Source of the DNA: Erwinia pyri
GTDB taxonomy: Bacteria > Pseudomonadota > Gammaproteobacteria > Enterobacterales > Enterobacteriaceae
Assembly (NCBI RefSeq): GCF_030758455.1
Contig: NZ_CP132353.1
Location: forward strand, 3,100,001 to 3,164,000
Direction: 5' to 3'
DNA: 64,000 bases
Under the pieces are notes generated by a model. The model made no database searches. It worked only from the letters and a program-made list of their open reading frames with translations, and had not been told where the DNA came from. A program made the translations under genes and the position numbers. This document shows, piece by piece, positions 57,929 through 64,000 of the stretch. Position 1 is the stretch's first letter. Each line of letters opens with the position of its first letter.

Positions 57929-58220
57929 AATCTTTCCACTATTATAAAAACCGTTCTGCACATCGGGCGCATCAGGCCCAATTTATCGCGTGTACCACGT
58001 GCTGTAAATCGACTTTGATTAACTTATTGGTAATCAGATTTGCTGTTTTCCTATCCTGAACTACACTTAACAGCGTGAACATTTAAAAAAAACGCATAAA
58101 GATCACCGACTTTCAACAGGGTGAGCCTGTGCGGATGTTATTTCAGCTTTTTTGATATTTTATTCAAACCGCATTTCACAGGGGTTTGGTTAGATCATAT
58201 TCAAAATTTAACGGAGCATA

Positions 58221-58565
58221 ATGATGAATAAGTTTGCAATCGTATTCCTGACAGCAGCAATGACTTTGGGCAGTGGCGCAGCAATGGCCGCCGGCAGCAA
58301 CAATGGTACCGCTAACCAGGCAGAAGATGCCGGTGCAGTAGCAGGCAGCGCCAAAGAGAACCTTGCCCCGAATAAAGTCGATAACGATAAAATCAACAAC
58401 ACTGGCGATGCTACTTCCGGTACCCACCAGAAGATGAAGCATCAGAAAAAAATGACGGCCAATGAGATTGACCAGAATACCCAGTGTAAAGATGGTAAAT
58501 GCCCGGACATCAATAAAAAAGTGGGTCCAGGTGCTGATACCAAAACCGATGGTACTACTCAGTAA
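58221..58565 (+). CDS. ybgS: YbgS-like periplasmic protein
   Basis: Small exported protein of 114 residues. Signal peptide about 1-23 (AAMA), then a low-complexity Asn/Asp/Ala-rich body (ENLAPNKVDNDKINN) and a conserved end with CKDGKCPDINKK and TDGTTQ. E. coli YbgS has 126 residues and the same tail. Function unknown. Two tandem ATGs follow CGGAGCATA. A clear terminator follows. Confidence 0.92.
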   Translation: MMNKFAIVFLTAAMTLGSGAAMAAGSNNGTANQAEDAGAVAGSAKENLAPNKVDNDKINNTGDATSGTHQKMKHQKKMTANEIDQNTQCKDGKCPDINKKVGPGADTKTDGTTQ

Positions 58566-58585
58566 TACCTGTCTGGTTAACAAGA

Positions 58586-58609
58586 GGAGAGCGCCAGCTC
58601 TCCTTTTTT
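58586..58609 (+). terminator. Intrinsic terminator of ybgS
   Basis: GGAGAGC (58586-58592), loop GCCA, GCTCTCC (58597-58603), six T residues. It isolates ybgS from the two-component genes downstream. Confidence 0.94.
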
Positions 58610-58674
58610 GTGCCTGTTGCTTCCCCCTGCCATTACGCTATTCTTGAACACCCTGTTTTTGCGCGGATAAATCC

Positions 58675-59262
58675 ATGGTTACGCTACTGCTGATAGACGA
58701 TCATCCGCTGGTGCAGGTTGCACTTGAAGCAGCCCTGTCGCGCGCTCCTGTTCCCTTTCATCTGTTAGCTGTAGAAGAGGAAAACCGTGCCAGGGAGGTG
58801 CTGTCGGCACAGAAGGTGGATGTGGTGGTTCTGGATATTGGTCTGCCTGACGGCGACGGCCTGCAGCTGCTGAAATATATCCGCCGCCACTTTCCGGCGC
58901 TGCCGGTGATCGTTTATTCCGCCCAGGAAGAGCGCCTTTATCAACGTCTGGCTGAAGCCGCAGGCGCTACCGGCTATGTCGCCAAGCGTCAGCCAATGGT
59001 GCAGCTCCTCTCCGCTATTCTGGCCGTACTTGGTGGCCAGCAGGCTTTCCCCGCCAGCTCCGGTGACGTCACGACCAGCGTGTTGACCAGTAAAGAGCAG
59101 CAAATCCTCGGACTGCTGGCAAAAGGCCTCTCTAACCTGCAAATTGCCGCGCAGCTCAATATCAGTAATAAAACGGTCAGCACCCATAAAAAGAACATCA
59201 TGGATAAAACCGGGGCAAGTTCGGTGGTGGAGCTGGCTGGATTCTGGAAATCCCAGCAGTGA
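58675..59262 (+). CDS. LuxR/FixJ-type response regulator, EvgA/BvgA-like
   Basis: Response regulator of 195 residues. Receiver domain (about 1-120) with the acidic pair in LLIDDHPLV, phosphoacceptor Asp54 in VVVLDIGLPDGDG and Lys in VAKRQ. A LuxR-type HTH follows at about 130-190 (LTSKEQQILGLLAKGLSNLQIAAQLNISNKTVSTHKKNIM). Its stop overlaps the kinase GTG start by four bases, so the pair is translated together. The order regulator then hybrid kinase is that of evgAS. Targets are unknown. Confidence 0.93.
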   Translation: MVTLLLIDDHPLVQVALEAALSRAPVPFHLLAVEEENRAREVLSAQKVDVVVLDIGLPDGDGLQLLKYIRRHFPALPVIVYSAQEERLYQRLAEAAGATGYVAKRQPMVQLLSAILAVLGGQQAFPASSGDVTTSVLTSKEQQILGLLAKGLSNLQIAAQLNISNKTVSTHKKNIMDKTGASSVVELAGFWKSQQ

Positions 59263-62200
59263 AAGGTCTGGCTCTCTCTCTGTTGCTTATGCTGTGTTGC
59301 CTGACCGCTGAGGCGGCGTTACGCCCTGTCAGCAGCGTCACGCTGCCACCGGAGATGATGCCGCTGGAGCAGCCGGCGCACTGGCAGGAGAAGATCCTGC
59401 GCGTGGGGATCCTGCGGGATAACAGCACCCCCTGGAATATGGTGGTGGGTCAGGATCTCTATGGGATTAACGCCGATTATCTGGTGGCGCTGACGCAGAC
59501 TACCGGCATGAAGTTTCAGGTTGAGAGTTATGCTGACTGGCCAGCTCTGCTGCAGGCTTTACAGAAGGGGAAGCTGGATATCGTTTTCGGCGTCCCGCAG
59601 CAAACGCTCCCGCCAGGGCTGAGCGCAACGCAGCCCTGGTTTAGCAGCCCGCTGCGCATCTACCGCAGTCGCGATAACCTTCGACCGGTGATGTTTAACT
59701 CGGCAGATGCGCAGATTACCGTCAGCCGCGCCACGCTAAGGCTTATTTCTCCTGACTTCGCCAGAAAGCACCACTGGAAAGTCGTGGACAACGATCTGCA
59801 GGCGCTTTATGCCCTGCTCAATAATCAAAGCGACTATGTGGTTGCGGATGAAACCAGCGCCGGTTTTTTGCTGAGCCAGCTGCAACAGGGTCAGATTTAC
59901 CAGCTTGCATCGCCACTCAATCCGGGTGAGCTGCGTTTGCAGGCCGTCACCACCAGCCAGCCGCTCACTGACCGCATCGACACCGCTTTCCGTCAGCTAC
60001 CCATGGAGGTTGTTAACGGTATCCAGGGCCGCTGGAGCAGCCAGCTTCCCCGCTACCAGGACACCAATACTGCCCACTTATCTCCGATGGAGCGCAGCTG
60101 GACAGAACAGCATCCGGTGGTTACCTATGCCGCCATCAGCGATGATTACCCCTGGAGCTACCGCGGTCCCGGCGGCCAGCCCAGCGGTTACAGCATCGAG
60201 CTGCTGAATATTATCGGGCAGAACACCGGGCTGCGCTTCCAGCCCTGGTGGGTAAGCAATGCTGAACAGGCGCAGGCGCTGGTTGACCAGGAGCGGGCGA
60301 TGATCCAGCTTACCCTGCCGCTGACCAGTGACGATGCCATGCGTACCAATACACTGCCGATCTGGCGTGCGCTCTGGGGTGTCTACGTGGGTCAGATGTC
60401 ACAACCCGTGACCGGCTGGCAGCAGCTTAAAGGATTGAGCGTCGGTATCCGGCGGGGTGATATTGCCCGGCAGCTGATCCCTGCCGGGGTCAACGTTGTC
60501 ACGTTTGAGGAGAGCAAAACGCTGTACGATGCGCTGGCTAACGGGCAAATCAATGCGCTGGTGGATAACGTTATCTCTGCCCGCTGGCTGATCCAGTCCC
60601 GCTACAGCAATACGCTGCGTCTCGCTTTCGCCGCCAGCGATACCGCCTGGCCCATCACGCTTGGCGTCAGCCCTGACTTCCCCCTTTTAAGAACCCTGCT
60701 GAACAGCAGCCTGCAGCAAATTCCTGCCGACACCCAGCAGCGTATGCGGGAAAACTGGAGCAGTAACAGTACGGTGCTGGCGGAGAGCGGCGAGAGTCAG
60801 ATGCGGCCCGTCTCCCTGTTTGTGCTGATAGCCGCGCTGTTTGCCATTCTTTTTCTGTTAATCCTGCTGCTGCGCCGTTATCTGGAGCAGCGCCGGGAGC
60901 GGAGACAGCGACGGCAGCTGGAGCTGGAGCGCGAAGAAGCCGAACGGGCTAATCAGATGAAAAGCCAGTTTCTCGCTACGGTCAGCCATGAGCTGCGCAC
61001 GCCCATGCAGGCGATTCTGGGTCTGCTGGAAGTGGAGGTCTCACGCCAGCCTGCAGCGAAAAATCTCACGGTGATCCACAGCAGCGCCTCCGCCCTGATG
61101 ACGCTGCTGAACGATCTTCAGGATCACGCCAAGCTGGAAAGCAACAGCTTTACTCTGGTGCCACAGCCGCTGGATCCGGCCAGATGGCTGAACCGTCTTG
61201 CGGATTTTTATCATCCTCTGATGCGGCCTGACGGCCCGGTTTTCCGCGTCGAAGCCGTACCACCCTTACCGGCATGGATCCTGATTGACGAGCAGCGGTT
61301 GCAGCAGATTGCCTATAATCTGATCGGTAACGCCATTAAATTCACTCGCCAGGGCGAGATACGCGTTACGCTTGCAGCAGATGAGGCGCATCAGCATCTC
61401 TGCCTGAAGGTGATCGACACGGGCAGCGGCATCCCGGCGGCTGAGCAAGCTAAGCTGTTTGAACCCTGGTATCAGACCCCTTCCGGTCGTCAGCTCTCGG
61501 TACAGGGCAGCGGCCTGGGGCTTTCAATCTGCAAAGAGATTGTGGCCCGTATGGCGGGAGAGATCCAGCTCGACTCTGCGCCAGGGCGCGGTACGACGCT
61601 GACGGTTATCCTTCCTCTGCAAACGATTACGGCAGATCGGATCCCCGAAGAACCGCTGCCCGCCGCTTCCTTTAGTCGGCCTCTCAGCCCGCTCAGAGTA
61701 GCGATTGTGGATGACCATCCCACCAATCTGCTGGTGATGCAGCAGCAGCTTGCCTGGTTTGGTATTGCAGCAGAGTGCTTTCCTGATGGCCGGGCGCTGC
61801 TGGCCGCGCAGCAACACTATGACCTGCTCTTTATCGATTTCAGCATGCCGCAGCCCGATGGCCTGACGGTGGCAAAGATCCTGCGCCGTCGCGAACGTCT
61901 GCGATCGCAGCGTAGCCGCATCGTGATCTGTTCTGCCGATGCTGACGTTCTCGCCCGTCCTGCCATAGTGGCGGTAAGCGATAAGGTATTGCTTAAACCC
62001 GTTACGCTGCATGAAATTGAGCCGATCCTGGCTGCTCAGTCGATGGCCGGGCTGGAGGAACGACTCTGGACGCTGGCTGGCGAGGATCGCCTCTTTTTCG
62101 GCAAAATCCGCGAAACGCTTCAGCGCACAATGCGTGAGGATAGCGACAGGCTGAAGTCGGCGCTGGCTGAACACGCCTGGGATAACGCTGAAAAAGCGGC

Positions 62201-62378
62201 TCACCGCCTGAAAGGAAGCTGGCAGATGTTAGGCTATGGCGACGGCGAAAACCTGTGCCAGCGCATTATTGAGCAGTGTCGTGCAGGGGAACAAACTGCT
62301 GCCGATCTGAATTTATTGATATCATTAACGGAAAGTCTACTCACTGAACTGGAATCTTATGGCGCACACCCACTCTGA
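59259..62378 (+). CDS. Hybrid sensor histidine kinase, EvgS/BvgS-like
   Basis: Unorthodox kinase of 1039 residues. It has a signal peptide (about 1-20) and two periplasmic SBP_bac_3 domains (about 47-255 and 287-505; [16 protein letters not shown] and [19 protein letters not shown]). The transmembrane helix is at about 518-540. HisKA carries His577 in SHELRTPM. HATPase follows with [16 protein letters not shown] and [12 protein letters not shown]. The receiver has Asp860 ([10 protein letters not shown]), and the HPt domain has His982 (AAHRLKGSW). No PAS domain is seen between membrane and HisKA, unlike BvgS. The phosphorelay should end on the adjacent regulator. Its 3' end overlaps zitB by 20 bases. 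Signal unknown; Venus-flytrap domains suggest a small periplasmic ligand. Confidence 0.94.
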   Translation: MKGLALSLLLMLCCLTAEAALRPVSSVTLPPEMMPLEQPAHWQEKILRVGILRDNSTPWNMVVGQDLYGINADYLVALTQTTGMKFQVESYADWPALLQALQKGKLDIVFGVPQQTLPPGLSATQPWFSSPLRIYRSRDNLRPVMFNSADAQITVSRATLRLISPDFARKHHWKVVDNDLQALYALLNNQSDYVVADETSAGFLLSQLQQGQIYQLASPLNPGELRLQAVTTSQPLTDRIDTAFRQLPMEVVNGIQGRWSSQLPRYQDTNTAHLSPMERSWTEQHPVVTYAAISDDYPWSYRGPGGQPSGYSIELLNIIGQNTGLRFQPWWVSNAEQAQALVDQERAMIQLTLPLTSDDAMRTNTLPIWRALWGVYVGQMSQPVTGWQQLKGLSVGIRRGDIARQLIPAGVNVVTFEESKTLYDALANGQINALVDNVISARWLIQSRYSNTLRLAFAASDTAWPITLGVSPDFPLLRTLLNSSLQQIPADTQQRMRENWSSNSTVLAESGESQMRPVSLFVLIAALFAILFLLILLLRRYLEQRRERRQRRQLELEREEAERANQMKSQFLATVSHELRTPMQAILGLLEVEVSRQPAAKNLTVIHSSASALMTLLNDLQDHAKLESNSFTLVPQPLDPARWLNRLADFYHPLMRPDGPVFRVEAVPPLPAWILIDEQRLQQIAYNLIGNAIKFTRQGEIRVTLAADEAHQHLCLKVIDTGSGIPAAEQAKLFEPWYQTPSGRQLSVQGSGLGLSICKEIVARMAGEIQLDSAPGRGTTLTVILPLQTITADRIPEEPLPAASFSRPLSPLRVAIVDDHPTNLLVMQQQLAWFGIAAECFPDGRALLAAQQHYDLLFIDFSMPQPDGLTVAKILRRRERLRSQRSRIVICSADADVLARPAIVAVSDKVLLKPVTLHEIEPILAAQSMAGLEERLWTLAGEDRLFFGKIRETLQRTMREDSDRLKSALAEHAWDNAEKAAHRLKGSWQMLGYGDGENLCQRIIEQCRAGEQTAADLNLLISLTESLLTELESYGAHPL

Positions 62379-63294
62379 AGGAACAGGTAACCGTTCCCGC
62401 CTGCTGGCTGCTTTTATCGTCACCGCGCTGTTTATGGTGGCAGAAGTGGCTGGTGGCCTGCTCTCCGGCTCTCTGGCCCTGCTGGCAGATGCTGGTCATA
62501 TGCTGACCGATGCCGCCGCCCTGTTAATGGCGCTGCTGGCGGTTCAGTTTGCCCAACGTAAGCCGAACGCCCGCCATACCTTTGGCCTGCTCCGGCTGAC
62601 CACGCTGGCGGCATTTATCAACGCAATAGCGCTGGTGATCATCACCGTGCTGATTGTCTGGGAAGCGGCGATCCGTTTTATGCATCCCGAACCCATTGCT
62701 GGCGGCTTTATGCTGGGCATCGCTGTCGCGGGCTTACTGGCTAATTTGCTCTCATTCTGGCTGTTGCATCGCGGGAGCGAAGAGAAGAACCTCAACGTGC
62801 GGGCAGCGGCGCTGCATGTTTTAGGCGATTTGCTGGGCTCGGTCGGGGCGATTGTCGCCGCGCTGATCATCATGTACACCGGCTGGACGCCTGTTGACCC
62901 GATCTTATCGATTCTGGTCTCTTTACTGGTGTTGCGCAGCGCATGGGCACTGATGAAAGAGAGTTTTCATGAGCTGCTGGAGGGGGCGCCAGCGTCGCTG
63001 GATGCGGATAAGCTGAAGCGGGCGCTGACGCTCGGTCTCCCGGAAATTCGTAACGTGCACCATATCCATTTATGGCAGGTTGGGGAGAAGCCGGTAATGA
63101 CGCTGCATGTCCACGTTATTCCGCCATACGATCATGATGCGCTGCTGCACAAAATTCATCACTGGCTGCATGAGCATTATCAGATAGAGCATGCCACGGT
63201 GCAGATGGAATATCAGGGATGTGCAGATGGCGACTGCGAGTTGAGCTGGGGAAGCGGCGGGCACGATCATGCTCATGCCCACCATCATCATTAG
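62359..63294 (+). CDS. zitB: Zinc efflux transporter ZitB
   Basis: Cation diffusion facilitator of 311 residues that exports zinc across the inner membrane using protons. Transport-site motifs are [16 protein letters not shown] (HxxxD of TM2) and [15 protein letters not shown] (TM5). The C-terminal cytosolic domain has [20 protein letters not shown], and the end is a His-rich tail. Its start lies inside the kinase gene (20-base overlap), so it may be co-expressed with the phosphorelay. In E. coli zitB directly follows ybgS. Confidence 0.96.
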   Translation: MAHTHSEGTGNRSRLLAAFIVTALFMVAEVAGGLLSGSLALLADAGHMLTDAAALLMALLAVQFAQRKPNARHTFGLLRLTTLAAFINAIALVIITVLIVWEAAIRFMHPEPIAGGFMLGIAVAGLLANLLSFWLLHRGSEEKNLNVRAAALHVLGDLLGSVGAIVAALIIMYTGWTPVDPILSILVSLLVLRSAWALMKESFHELLEGAPASLDADKLKRALTLGLPEIRNVHHIHLWQVGEKPVMTLHVHVIPPYDHDALLHKIHHWLHEHYQIEHATVQMEYQGCADGDCELSWGSGGHDHAHAHHHH

Positions 63295-63297
63295 ACC

Positions 63298-64000
63298 TCA
63301 GGAGAGCGCTCGTGAACCCTGTTCGCGGGCGCTTTTAATCCACAGCCAGCAGCCGTTCAGGGCGATCAGCGTCAGGATGGCGTACTCCAGCGACATCGCA
63401 TAGACGCCCTGGCGGGCAAAAATCATCACGCTGATGACGTTGATCACCACCCACAGCAGCCAGTTCTCCACATATTTCCGCGTCATCAGGATCATCGCCA
63501 CAATCGACAACACCATCAGGCAGGAGTCCCAGAACGGGAAGGCGTCCGGCTGCAGTTCTGGCATCGTCACGGTCAGCCCCATGCCCTGCATGACCGCTAC
63601 CGCTATCTGGGTGAGCCAGGCGAAGACCGGGTTGATATAGAGCGTCATCAGCGCGATCGCCACCACACACACCGCTGCCCAGCCCAACGCTTTCGGCAGC
63701 GTCATCCACCGGATCTGCAGCACGTGCTGATTGTCTGCCGTCTGTCTGCTCCAGGCATACCAGCCGTAGATATTGGCGACAAAAAAGAACACCTGTAACA
63801 GCAGGCTGGCGTAGAGCTGGATCTGGAAGAAAATCACCGCAAACAGGGTGACGTTAATCAGGCCGAAGGCGTAGTTAATGATCTTTTCCAGGCTGGCCAG
63901 CCAGATACAGAGCAGGCCCGCCACGGTGCCGATGGCCTCAATCCAGGAGAGATCGTAACCGCCAGCGCCGACAGGTATATGAACCAAAATATTATGCGTG
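63298..64000 (-). CDS. pnuC: Nicotinamide riboside transporter PnuC, 5' end outside the window
   Basis: Inner-membrane transporter for nicotinamide riboside. The frame stays open to the end of the window and there reads NILVHIPVGAGGYDLSWIEA, matching E. coli residues from about 8, so only a few N-terminal residues are missing. Conserved parts: the core LYASLLLQVFFFVANIYGWYAW with the substrate-binding NIYGWY, and PDAFPFWDSCLMVLSIVAM. Convergent with zitB, with three bases between the stop codons. Confidence 0.96.
   Translation of the reverse strand, partial: THNILVHIPVGAGGYDLSWIEAIGTVAGLLCIWLASLEKIINYAFGLINVTLFAVIFFQIQLYASLLLQVFFFVANIYGWYAWSRQTADNQHVLQIRWMTLPKALGWAAVCVVAIALMTLYINPVFAWLTQIAVAVMQGMGLTVTMPELQPDAFPFWDSCLMVLSIVAMILMTRKYVENWLLWVVINVISVMIFARQGVYAMSLEYAILTLIALNGCWLWIKSAREQGSRALS

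Noticed and set aside
57985..58020. Possible TyrR box before aroG around GTGTACCACGTGCTGTAAA
   Set aside because: Arms are not in the TGTAAA-N6-TTTACA arrangement; not supported.

Overview
The window is chromosomal DNA of a gamma-proteobacterium of the order Enterobacterales, most likely an Erwiniaceae member (Erwinia/Pantoea type). Most genes are close relatives of named Escherichia coli genes in recognisable E. coli order. The changes from that order (no galE in the gal operon, extra environmental genes between conserved blocks) point away from E. coli itself. The genus call is inference. I see no rRNA, tRNA, CRISPR array, prophage or insertion sequence.

Layout. Bases 1-17350 match the E. 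coli dld-pbpG-yohCDF-dusC block. It is interrupted by a DUF3772/MscS channel (1503-3938) and by an accessory stretch: GH15 glycosidase, YbiS L,D-transpeptidase with a long tail, DUF481 beta-barrel, phosphate transporter plus polyphosphate kinase 2, and an MFS exporter. At rhlE (17399) the synteny jumps to the E. coli 17-18 min region and follows it to the end: rhlE, ybhQ, ybhP-clsB-ybhN, ybhL, moaABCDE, ybhK, uvrB, the bio genes, ybhB, pgl, ybhA, modABC, acrZ, modE, modF, galTKM, gpmA, aroG, ybgS, zitB, pnuC. Islands set into this backbone are: a cytochrome b561/TPR/ECF sigma/anti-sigma operon (19038-21479), a chemoreceptor with a FliA promoter and a DUF1615 lipoprotein (26149-29647), an orphan UrtE-like ATPase (36680-37399), CurA and DJ-1 family genes (42572-44309), and an EvgAS-like phosphorelay (58675-62378).

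How the genes work together. Molybdenum: ModABC imports molybdate under ModE, whose operator is visible, and MoaA-E make molybdopterin under a probable Moco riboswitch. Biotin: bioBFCD and bioA diverge from a BirA operator. Galactose: GalM, GalK and GalT form an operon behind a near-perfect Gal operator, but epimerase must come from elsewhere. Phosphate: a Pit transporter is paired with PPK2.

Non-coding highlights. A LexA box lies in front of uvrB. A cluster of DnaA boxes between uvrB and bioD sits where E. coli carries DARS1, the DnaA-reactivating locus. There are several clear intrinsic terminators and one palindromic intergenic repeat. The best candidate for an under-described system is the four-gene cytochrome b561/TPR/ECF sigma/anti-sigma operon, followed by the hybrid-kinase phosphorelay coupled to zitB.
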